Part shown: positions 23,000 through 35,300 of the stretch, piece after piece
Numbering within the stretch: position 1 is the first letter of the stretch
Layout: each line of letters begins with the position of its first letter
Translations under genes and position numbers: made by a program
Origin: Carposina sasakii
Taxonomy: Eukaryota > Arthropoda > Insecta > Lepidoptera > Carposinidae
Reading direction: 5' to 3'
DNA: 64,000 nucleotides
Assembly (NCBI GenBank): GCA_014607495.2
Contig: CP053175.1
Location: forward strand, 8,370,001-8,434,000
Notes under the pieces: generated by a model
Told to the model about the DNA's origin: nothing
Databases searched by the model: none
The model's input: the letters and a program-made list of their open reading frames with translations, nothing else

Positions 23000-23114
23000 C
23001 TTGGGCTGTATGGTCATGGTCCTGCAGTTTTAACTACCCCACTTTGGGACCACAGCCGCCACATCTACTTATTATATAATATGCGTCGCATTAACAGCAG
23101 ACGCAACCCAACCG

Positions 23115-23352
23115 TTATTCCTCCTTATCCTTAACGCCGCCCCCAGCGATGGCATTGGCGTCATCACTCGTAGAGTGAACCTTGTCGTGACGTGTCCGCA
23201 CACGGCTGACGTGCCGCAGCCCGAAGTACCCGGTCAGTGACCCCGCGAGCGCGCACGCGGCGCCCGCCTTGACCCCCGCGACCAGACCCACCGGACCCCC
23301 CACTAACGCGCCTAGTATCGCTCCTGTTGCCCCCATTGCGGTCACTTTTAGT
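23115..23352 (-). CDS. Syx17: Syx17 exon 6 (membrane hairpin and C-terminus)
   Basis: Last exon. Codes the two Gly-rich membrane helices, a basic patch (HVSRVRTRH) and an acidic tail, to TAA at 23115-23117. Confidence 0.92.
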
Positions 23353-26300
23353 CTAAAACAATGTTAGATGATAATGCTATATGCCAAATGAGGTTTTGTG
23401 TACTTAAAGATTCCCCACCCGACCTGTCCACCCACTGGACGTTCCCACCGGCTAGTGTTGTGAACAGAATTAAGTAATACACCTAGTAATCGATTAATTC
23501 ATTCATTCGATAAATTCAAATAAATTAAAACATTTATTTTTTCATTTTATTAAAAAAAACTAACAAGTTAATCACTTTAAAATTTAATGAAGCTTTTCTA
23601 AAAAATGGCCAATGCTTATATCGCCACATCTTTGTTTGCCTATTCAGGCTTTGGCCAGTTATTTTATTGAATAGATTTTATGCAAAATAAATTAAGACCC
23701 TAATCAATAAAAACGCATATCTTTTTTTCATAAAGTGATAGAATTTGTTAGTTTTTTTTATTTTAATAAAATTAAAGTAAATTAAATGTTTCAATTTATT
23801 AAAATTAATCGAATTTATTAATTAGTCTATTACTAGGTATACTTAATTCGGCTCATAACACTAGCTTAGTGGGTGGACAGGTCGGGAGGGAATGATTCTT
23901 CTGGACATCTTACTTTGGGAACACACCCGTTTATGTTATGCGTGTGTAAGGTTTTTAATGCAGGGCTTCACTAGAATACATCAGCTTCATCTCCTTTCGT
24001 GCATTTCATCGGAAGAGGTAGCTATGGGTTTCCGGGAAGTGAGTGGCAGCCTTCCGTGTTAACAATATGTAGTCCGAAAATTACACTGAGGTCACCAACC
24101 CGCCTGCCCAGCGTGGTGACTATGGGCAATACCCCTCTGTGGCAGTAGTCTTGTGACGTGCCCTGGGGGAGGCCTACGTCCAGCAGTGGACTGCAATAGG
24201 CTGATGTATGTGTAATCATAATAAATATGACATACCTTTCAGCGGAGGCGAGGTATTGCCTTCCTGACACTACGTTGACGCCCGCGCCTTGTATATTTGC
24301 TTCCGCTGACGTTACCTGTTGTAAAAGAAAACCTTTGACATAGGACGCAACATCTACAGGATGTTTTTTTGTGGCCACCTTTAACGAAGGATACGTATTC
24401 TATACATGAAATAAAGTAAGTTTATGCCAAAAAAAATTTTTTGAAAAAAAAATTTAATTTCCTTGATCGTGCGAAATTTATAGTGTCTAGTGTTTATGTT
24501 AGTTTTTTTATAGACAGATATTAATTATTTTTCATGAAAAAATCCTGCTACGCGCGTCTATGTGCATTTATGCAGAAAAACGCAGTCTATTTACTCAACT
24601 TTGGACCCTAATATTTTGGAAACCAGACACTTCCCAGGTATGCTTCCATGGAGAAAAATGATCGTGATGATGAGGAGATTCCGTAGTTTTCGGGAACGTT
24701 GACGACCAAAAATCATCCTGTATAGGTACCTACAGTCATAAGCAATAAGAGGTATACACTAATGCACTTATGCCCTATATGTTAAGGTTTAAAGTCCAGC
24801 AATAATGTATACCTCCATCTTACTTATTTATTACTCATGGCTGTCCATCAATACATAGTTATAAATAAAGTTTTTAACTATTTAACTTTTAGGGGCAGAA
24901 TTTTTAGGTTTTTTTAGGGGTCAACGACTCAACGTGTATTGTCCGTTTCATAGAGTAGTTATGATGGTGATGACGCTAATTACTATGTGTATGACCACAT
25001 TTTCTGTGTCATCATACTATGTAGGGGTTTTTAGGGGATAAATTCAAAAATCTTGGTGTAACATTGGATGTGTGTTGGCAACACAGCTCAGTAATGACCT
25101 GTAATGGCATAAGTAGGTAAGTAACGACCTGTTCCCTGGAGTGCACGGCGGCGTGGTGCAGCGTGGCCCACGCCTCGTGCAGCGCCCGCACTTCCTCCTG
25201 CAAGGAGCTCCAGCCGGACATCAGCGCCTCCCGCTCCAGCAGGGCTACCTCCTGACGAGGAGAGTGTGATTCATGCAATACCTCCATAGTAGACCCCTCT
25301 GCGGATGTTCGACGCTCATAAGTTTGCGATTCAATAAACATATGAGCGTCGAACATCTGCAGTGGGGTCTCATATAGTGTTGCCCAAATTCAGTCTTGGT
25401 CTTGCAGTCTTGGTCTTGTTCTTGCGTTTTTGCAAGACCAAGACCAAGAACAAGACCGCGTATTTTTAGCAAGACCAAGACCAAGACTGACCGTGCAAGA
25501 CTTGAGCAAGAACAAGACATAGCCTGCAAGACTCTTGCGTCTTGCAGCTAGGACTTAGCGCTATTTCACGGAGTAGTTAGGTGTAACAGTTCGGTGTATA
25601 GGTAGGTACGCTTAGGAATTCTATGAGACGCAAAAAACTGTATCAAAGGATATGAAAAACTGGACCTATGCGCATTACGACTAATACCATAAACATAGCG
25701 AATAAAAAAATATTTATTAAAATCAAACTGAGTGCATGCATAGTTATGTTTTAACCATCGGCACTTTGATAATGCGGCATCAAAGGTTTTGTACTTACTT
25801 CTCAAAGAAATTTGCCGCTTTTCGGAAGTACATGGTTATGAACTTATGATACACGCGCCGGCGGCTTCTTTTGAAATCTAAAACAATCGTTGCCGCCACG
25901 CCGAAATCATAACATTTGACACTATTTGATTGCCGCCATAGGGCGTAGGTATACTCATGCAGAATAATTTCGAATTTTAAGAGTACCTACAGGTGTTCCA
26001 AAGAATAAATAAGTTTCAGAGTGCTTAGAATTAAAATGAATACATTATACTGATCACGCAAGTAGTATTATGATTAGGATAAAATGGTAAGGATAGGTAG
26101 TAGATATCATAATAATTCATTCTAGTAAGTATATATTATAATATTGATTACTTATATGGTTTTAAACTAATTACTTAGGTACTATTATTGTACATTTAGT
26201 CATTATATTTCTTAAGTTTTTACAAGAAAAAATAGCAAAAAAGTGTTCAAATATCACCCGTTTGATAAATATTGTAGCCACTTTTAAATATACTTGAAAC

Positions 26301-29300
26301 GTGTAAAAAAATTCTACAAAACTAATAAAATAATATAAAAAGCGTAGGTACTTACCTACTAATAAAATAAAAAGCCTGCGATAAGAGTTTTGTATTACTT
26401 ACCAGCCCGAATATCTCTGAGAGAGATGATGAGAGTAAGTATTTACTAGCTGTGCCCGCGACTTCGTCCACGAGGAATAGTAACTTTGGAGGTATAGTGA
26501 CGTTCAGGATTTATTTATTTATTTTAAAACTTCTGTCATCAAACATACAAACGAACTCTTCAGCTTTATAATATTAGTATAGATGTACGCCAAAACATTC
26601 ACTTATATGTAAAGAATAGTGATTGGCACTAATTCTTTACATATATTTTATTCACGCGTCGCGTCTGTACAAGTAGGTAATATTTAGTGTGTGTTTGTAC
26701 GCCGCACGCGGCATCGTTTGATTTGCGGCGGCATCCTTTTCATAGAGCCGGCACGTGGCGAGGCGGCGCGGTAGAAAGCAAGGAAACGTACTTCATTTAT
26801 TTATACTTCATAATACGAATTATTTTAATTCCAGTCATTTCCAATTGAGCTGTGCTTCGAGTCTAACTTAATAATTGTTTTTACTAATTCTCGTTGTTTT
26901 CTAAAAACGTATCACGTGTACAATTTAATATGAGTGACGAAGATTCAAATTATTCTAGTCCGAGTAACGAGAGTTTGAGTCACAGATCTAAAAGACCCAA
27001 AAGCAAATTTGAGGAGTTTTTCGAAATAATTCATGCATCCCAAACTGCCTTGTGTAAATTGTGCCAACATAAAAAGATTGAAATAAAAATGTAAAACAGA
27101 AACACTTCAGGCTTAAGGAAACATCTAATATCTTTCCACAAAAAGGAATCAGAAATATTTCTTCCTGTTAAACCAAAATTAAGTGGAGATATCACAAGCT
27201 TTTTAGTAACCGCTGGAAGAAGTGGACAGGTAAGAATATTTTTTTAACAGTTAAAAGAATTTTAACTCCGCGTAGCTATTCATGCGATACTTTCAAAAAC
27301 GCCATTAACTTATTTTATTTTATTTTTATTTATTTCGGAAAACAAACAGTGTACAAACTAAAAAAGTAACTATTAAAAAAAAACAAAACCATTTAAATGT
27401 TTCCACATATATGCATCTAGGTAATTAGAAATAGAAGGAGGGGAAGGGGAACGGAAAGTAAATGGCGTAAAATGGGGAAAAGGAATTTTAAAAAAGAGAA
27501 ATAACTATAAAATCTAAACGTAAGTATTATTACGTAAGTATTTTTGAGTTAGTGGTGTTTTCATCTAGGGGTGCGACATATTAAGTATGTAATTATCGTC
27601 TTAAATATTTTTTATAAACACCCATATTTTCATTTAATCGGCCAGTAACAACTAAGTACTTTATTTTGGTAAATTACAGTACAGTGCAACCTTAATATAA
27701 CAAATATCAATTTAACGATTTTCTCGATTTAACAACAACAAACCTCCTCCTCTTATACGCTCAAACCTAGTATGTTTTAAATAATAACACAAGATTTATT
27801 GTTTTGTTTCAGTCGGAAAACAGCAGTGACAACATCACGACAGCTACAGTTGATTGGGTGGTGAAAAAATATCTTCCCTTCTCATTTTTCGATGACGAAG
27901 CTACACAAGTATATTTTCGACGTATTTGCCCTAATATGGTGTTTCCTAAAAGGTCTACACTTAGAAGGAAAGTCAAAGAGCGATTTGAAGAGCTCCAATT
28001 GAATCTCAAGGAACGACTTCAACAATTATCATCTAAAATGTCGTTTACCATTGATGGGTGGACGTCAATTGCTGGTAGGAGTTACTACGGGGTTACTATT
28101 CATTATATAGACAACGAATGGAAGTATCGATCTGTAGTTCTTGATTTTATACCATCACGCGGTCGACATACTGGGGAAGATATTGCAACGATTTTCCATG
28201 AATTTTTATTGGAATATGGCATAATTGATAAAATACAAGCTATCACGGTCGACAACGCAAGTGCAAATACCAAATTTATGTTTGAACTGGGCAAACAGCT
28301 GCCGCCACACTTTGATTCAGACAATCAACATTTCCGGTGCTTTGCTCACATTTTAAACCTTGGTGTACAAGATTTATTAAAGACCTTAGCATTACACTGT
28401 GAGTCTGACACTAACGCGCAAGATCAGCAGTACGAAGACTATGCAGACGAAACTGAGGATGAGGAAGATGAAGAATCTGCACCAAATATTGCTGACTCGC
28501 GTACATCTGTAACAAAGTTACGCAGTATTTCCAGTAAAATAAAAAGAAGTGAGATAGTGAAGAAGAAGTTTCAGTCTGCTTGTGAAGCAGCTGGCGTGCC
28601 ATCAAATCTAAATGCCATTCTTGACTGTCCAACGAGATGGAATTCCACACATGATATGATTGGATTTGGTTTAAAAGTGAGAGCGGGCATTGACATATTG
28701 TGCAGTTCTGTCACCGAATTGAATGATTTTCAAATCACAGCTAATGAATGGCAGGTACTCGAAAATTTACATAAATTTCTAATAAACTTTAAACTTTTAA
28801 GTACAAAACTTGGTGGAGACAAATATGTTACATTACCGCTAGTCATTGTATCATTCAATCTCTTGCTAGATAAAATTGAATCCATGGTAAAACAGTTAGA
28901 TGAGAAACCTAATCGATCTGAAGTGGATGAAAGGCTCATTCTAGCTTTCCAAGCAGCTCGAGACAAAATGCTTAAACATTACAAGAAGAGCAACTGGATT
29001 TATTGTACTTCTTTAATTTTAGACCCAAGGCATAAGGCTCAGACTTTTGACCTGACAATGTGGGGGAAGCAACTTAAAACAGAAAGTCTGCGCAAGTTCA
29101 ATGAACTTTATGAAGAATATAAAAGTCTACACTCACTGAACAAATCTCTGGAATTACCAGAAAAAGAAAATAAAGTATGTGATGAAGATGAAGACGTAAT
29201 AGACTTTGATAAACTCTATGAATGTCCCTCGACGTCATCTGGATCTTGTCTTCAAGGCTTAGTGATAGACGAGTTGGAGGAGTACCTGAGAAAACCAAGA

Positions 29301-32300
29301 ACTGCCAGCTCAGAAGACATTTTAGATTGGTGGAGGACGCATGAGACAGAGTATCCGATTTTATCGAAAATGGCCCGTGATTTTCTCTCAATACCTGCAA
29401 CTTCAGTACCTGCTGAGAGGTTATTTTCTAAAGCATCATTAGTAATTAGAAAACATAGAAATAGGTTAAGTGATGAGTCAGCCAGATGGTTACTTTGTAT
29501 TAATTCTTGGTCAAAAGAATTGATATAAAGTATCATAACCTAATGATAAAGCTGTTGATTTGTGTTGTATTTTATTTTTTATTCAAATAAATGATAAATC
29601 GTAAAACTCTTTTATTAAATTTCTTATAAGTTGAGGGTTCAATCTCTTTCTAGACAGATAAGTATTGTTCTTTAAAATACAGTCAAGTTATTGTAATTAA
29701 TTTGTTTTTTTACATGTTTTAGCAAATGTAAGCTTATAAATCATAAATGTTTATTAAGAAACAGTTACTTCCATGGAAAACGACATATAGGTCAGTTGAT
29801 TTTTCGAATTTCTTATCAAATCTTCAGTTATTTATTAATCTGCTTGATATTTACTATGGCTATGTTAATTCAAGCTCACAATGTCAATTCTAATACGTTT
29901 TTCTAAGATTTAAAGTAAACTTTAATAAATAGTAATAGACTAATAGGTAATTGCAAGACTTGCAAGACTCTTGCTGCAAGACCAAGACCAAGACCACGAC
30001 TGGGAGCGCAAGACCAAGACCAAGACCAAGACCAGGTGTATTGGCGCAAGACCAAGACCAAGACTGGCTAAGTCTCGTCTTGTTCTTGCATTTGGGCAAC
30101 ACTAGTCTCATACTATTTAGAAGTTCATGTTATTTGAAGTTCGAACTGTTTTGTCTTTATTCTTATAGGTACATATACTCGCATAGTAGTGTAAGCAAAT
30201 ATTAGAAAATAAACCATGTTTAATTAAATTTGTAGGAGAATATTGTACCTTTCTATGTAATCTATACTAATATTATAAAGCTGAAGAGTTTGTTTGTTTG
30301 TTTGTTTGAACGCGCTAATCTCAGGAACTCCTGGTCTGATTTGAAAAATTCTTTCAGTGTTAGATGGGTATTTCTTAATTTTTTAAAAAAATACTGTGAT
30401 TCTAAAATTTCTAGCTGGTAGAAACTAAATTAAACGTTTACGCTTTTTGATATTAAAGTAGGTATAAAACATAATTCTTTTATGAATAGAAAGTTGAAAA
30501 TTTTGTAAGAATTATATTTTATTTTAATTTTAATATAAATTAAAAGTTCCCTTCCGTGGATGTGATTACACAGGTTTTGTGAACAAAAATAAATGCTGTG
30601 TTTTTTTCTGCTGCTACGAAAGTATGACAACTAAGCCAATATTACGTTAAATACATTTCCTCCATAAATATGTAAACATAAGCTCATAAAGATGCAGCAA
30701 TATATATATTTTTTTGAAATAAAATGTGTGATCAATTTTTTTGTCCCGTCCATGGATAAATGTCACACAAGTCCTACACGAAAAATAACACGCGCATTTC
30801 CGAACGTGACTGGCCATAGACAAGGCCCAAGACGCCATCTTTCATTCCCAGTTGTCAATATCCGTCGGCGGCGTTGTGTTTGTAAGAAAAGAAAAATCAC
30901 ATATTAATTCTCAAAAAGCGTCAAGCATAAGCAGTCACAACCGTGTTGGTCATCAAAGGTATGTACTTTACAATTATACAATTAGTTGGTGTGGTTTTTA
31001 TGTGTTTTGGTGTGAAAATGTTATTGTTAATTGGAGCACGTTCATTCGTGTTTTTGAGGTTATGTTTCCGGAGCTTATATCGCCAAAAGTCACTTCCGTG
31101 GAGGTCACTTCCATGGTTCCATGGATAAAAATGTTGCCATGGAAGTGACTTGCGATACACGGAAGTGACAATATTTTACTGAGTATGGGGAAGGTTTGTG
31201 CTGGCTTTACAGAGGTGGTTGACATATGTATGTTGCTTGGCTTAATATGCTTTTACTTTATTTCAGATGGGGAAACCTAAATCTAAAAAGCGTCCTAAAA
31301 CGGCGGAAGAAATTCGTCAGCAAAAACGTGAATGTGAGCAAAGGCGAAGGGCTCGCATAAAGGAAAATGCTGATTTATACGAAGCTGCTAAAGAAAAAGA
31401 TAGAGCAAGAAAGAAGAATCAAGTAAAGCTGGTTGCTGAAATGTCACCAAGAGAACATCGCAAACAGAGAAAAGAGTGGAGAGACCGCAAATCAAGGAGT
31501 CGACTCAAACAAAAACGGGCTAAAACTCTGGTAAAGCACTTAAAAGAAAACACTCCAGAGACTACTGATGATGAGGGAATATTACCGATGCGACCAGAAT
31601 CACCGTCCATTTTAGAAAGCGTTTCTAAGGTAGTAACTCGTCCACAGTCTAGTTGTGCCAGTGATAGTTCAACATGCTCAGACTTTATCAAATCGATTCC
31701 ACAAAGTCCAAGCTCATCACAAAGTGGGTCAGTGAGTCGACAAAAGAAAAAGGTGTACAAGCATCCAGAGTAAGACGGGAGTTGACAAATTTGATTATAA
31801 AAAAACAAAAGGAGACAATAGAAGCTATGAGAAAGAAAATACATTCATTGCAAGTCAAGATATTGAGAGGAACTAAGGAAAAGAGAAATATGGATAGAAT
31901 TACTAAGAAAAGGAGCCCTATTAAGATAAAAACCGGACTATCAATGCCTAAAAAAATTCGAGCAGAAGTTATAAAATTTCTTGAAAGAGACGACAATAGC
32001 AAAATGTGTCCCGGCAAGAAAGATTGCATAACTAAAAATAAAATAAAAAAACAAAAGAGATACTTGTCTGACACCCTGCTCAACCTGCACAAAAAATTCC
32101 AAAATGAAAACATCTATAAAATTAGCTTTTCTTCTTTTTGCCGCCTACGACCTTTCTGGGTAATAGGAAGAAAAATTTCTGAAAGAGACACATGCCTTTG
32201 TGTGGTTCATGAAAATATGCAACTCATGTACGACAAATTAAAATACCTCAACATAATTTCCCACCTGAATTTAAGGGAGCTCTGTAAAACTATAGTATGT

Positions 32301-35300
32301 GACATCAATTCAGAAACGTGTATGTTACGTAAATGCACAATTTGTAAAGATAAAGTTCCAAATATAAATGATTTTGACGACTCGACTGAAACTACTTATA
32401 AATCATGGGCAATGATAAAGGAAAACAGAATCATAAAAGGCAAGGAAAAAGAAGTACGGAGAACAGTTAAGAAAGAAATTAAAATAACGAAGAAGACATT
32501 ACTGTTGAAGTTTATTGAGGCTCTTGAAAATTTTCTGCGACACCAGTACACAATCACGCATCAGTATTTAGCTACTTCCCAGTTAAAGACTAATCTTTCT
32601 GTCAATGAGATATTCATGCAAGTAGACTTTGCAGAAAATTACTGCTGCAAGTATTCTGACGAAATTCAAGCTGTTCACTTCGGTGCTTCAAGGCTGCAAA
32701 TAAGTTTACATACGGGCGTGTATTATTACAGATGCCCTGAGACTGGGGACTTGAAAAGTCAGTCTTTTTGTACAGCGTCGGATTGCTTGCGGCATGACGC
32801 TAGTGCGGTATTTGCTCATTTGCAAAAAATTCTAGACTTGATATATTTGTCACATCCTTTTAAAACTTTGCATATGTTGAGTGATGGCCCAACAGGGCAG
32901 TATAGAAATAAAAGGCCTTTTTTTTGTTTACTCAATACATAACTCGGCGCTACGGAATACACATTGCTTCATGGAACTTCAGCGAAGCTGGACACGGCAA
33001 GGGACCGATGGACGGGGTCGGAGCTGTAGTCAAAAGGACTGCAGATCGAATAGTGGCTCAGGGCGAGGATATCCCTGATTTTATAGCCTTCATGAAATCC
33101 ATTGAGGCAAATATAACCAACGTCACGATTGCTGTCGTTACTGAAGGTGACATGAGAGCTAAAGACCAAATTTTATCCAATCAAGGAAAAAGCATAAGCG
33201 GAACCTTAAAAATTCACCAGGTCACTTGGGTCGTCAACAATCCAGTAAGAATTTATTTGAGAAAACTCACATGTTTGTCTTGTGAACCTGGTAGCGTCTG
33301 CTCTCATTATTCTCTGTGCAAAGGCTTTATCGATTTTATCAGCATCCCAACGGCAACTGATGTTTCGCAATTGCAACATATATTGAGTTCCAAAGATGAG
33401 AATGCTATTTTGCCGCCTTTCGACAATAAAGACGATCATAGAGATAAAAAAACAAACGACGAAGAGAATTTACCAGTGGATAAAGGAGGTGAAAATTTGT
33501 CACCTATTTCAGCGATTAAAGGTAGAGAACTAAAAGATGGGATGTGGGTGATTGCAAAATTTTTGTTTAAAAATAAAAAGATTCAAGTAAAGCATTACGT
33601 CGGTCAAGTCATTGGATTTGATGGGGCTGAGCCCCGAATCAAATTTACAAAAAAAAAACATTACACCAAGGATCACGCCGTCTTTCATTGGATAGAACCT
33701 GAGGATGTTTTCCCTGTACCTCGTGATGACGTGATTTCAATTTTAAAAGAGCCTACACCCGGTAGACGGGGAGAACTACTTTTTGAAAAAGACGAACTTC
33801 AATTATACAAAATATTGAATAAATACCATTGTTCAAGTAAATTAATGGACATTTATTCATATGATTATTCTTAACATTATTTTGTTCCTAATTGTCTAAG
33901 AGTTGATATAAATTTTGAGACTGATTACTAAGACTAAGCATATTACTGATTTAAAAGGGAAAGCCCAAAATTAGTTGATTATTTTGTTTGAAAATTTAAA
34001 ACAACATTTTTGTTGCCTTGTTACGTATTCTTTAAGATTAATAAAGATTTTGAATGAAAACCCTGATATTTCATTTTAAAAACATATATGTTTGGTTTTC
34101 CATGGACGATTTTGGTGCAACATTCGAAGATCCAAGGAAGTGACATTCTCTTCTTTTGTTTGAAATGTCACTTCCTTGGACCTGTAGTCACTTCCATGGA
34201 GGGCAATTTTTTTTCAACCCTTATATTTTAGCCCCTAAAAGACTGCGAGCTCAGCGACTATTTTTACCATGATAACCAAGATCAATTTTATCCAATCGTA
34301 ACATTAATTTTATTAGAATATCATTTTTAAATTATTTATTTCATTTTCGTTCAAAATTAAGAAATACCCAGATAGCCCATTTACCAAGGAAGGCTACAGT
34401 CTATACAACAACCTGCCCGGCTTCGCACGGGTACAACGCCCCCTCACGCGGACGAAGTCGTGGGCGGCTGCTAGTAACTAATAAGCGTGATATTTATTTA
34501 AATTTAAGTAGTTTGTCGATAAAAAACAGAGTGTAAAATTATTATGAAAAGTGTCGGTAATAAAAAAAAACGGCGGAATTCAAGCATTCATTCTGCACTT
34601 ACCTCTCTTTGAGAAAAGTTGTTTTATTGGATAATAAAGGATTGTTAAAACTGTTTTGTTACAATAATATTATATTATTACCTAAGAGTGAGACTTATTA
34701 TTTACAAGTTAAGTTAGTTTTCAGTAGATATAACTTAAAAGTCTTAATTTTGTACTCTGTACAATTTTTGTTAAGTGTTAACTGTTACATACATTATTGT
34801 ATACTTTGTTTTTCTCGAGCTAAATGTAACTTCGATATCCACGAGACAGGCATTAAGCCTAGTGTGGGTATCATAGTTAACGTATGCAAAATAGATTCTT
34901 CTGCAGTGTACACACGTACACTAATATTCTATAATTAATATGTAATAATGTAACTAAGTGATGTGTGTACATTGAAACTAAAATTATTATTATTATTTTG
35001 TATCTCTTTCGAAATTCACGGGACTACAGAGTCCCGGTCCTTTGAGAGGCGTGCATCGGGCCGTGGCCAAGATGTAGAGGCCCTATTTAGAGAACTTTAA
35101 TATGGTGTGGGATACACAGGGCAGAAGTGTGCAAATTAATTACACACCCACTTTTCAGCAGTTAGCCTATTAATAAGTTCCACATGGTAAGGGGTGAGCC
35201 TACCGCCGCTTTCCGGGCACAAATACAACAATCTAGCGACCGGTAACTAATCCAACAGGAAATGTTTCCGTGCCAGTCTAAATAAAGCTATTTATAACTA

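Larger units (their letters stand above)
30256..34450. repeat. Dispersed moth repeat split by the Sola-like element
   Basis: The left part, 30256-30365, reads TATTATAAAGCTGAAGAG and then a GTTT microsatellite. The right part, from 34370, continues AGATAGCCCATTTACCAAGG to CGGACGAAGTCGTGGGCGGC. The two halves join seamlessly once the 4,004-bp insert and one AGAT are removed. Confidence 0.75.

Noticed and set aside
29951..30111. Frames rich in Arg/Pro or Leu/Val/Gly at the hAT right end
   Set aside because: Produced by the CAAGAC array, not protein-coding.
34609..34938. 109-codon frame in Syx17 intron 3
   Set aside because: Opposite strand to the host gene, AT-rich, no domain; probably repeat-derived.
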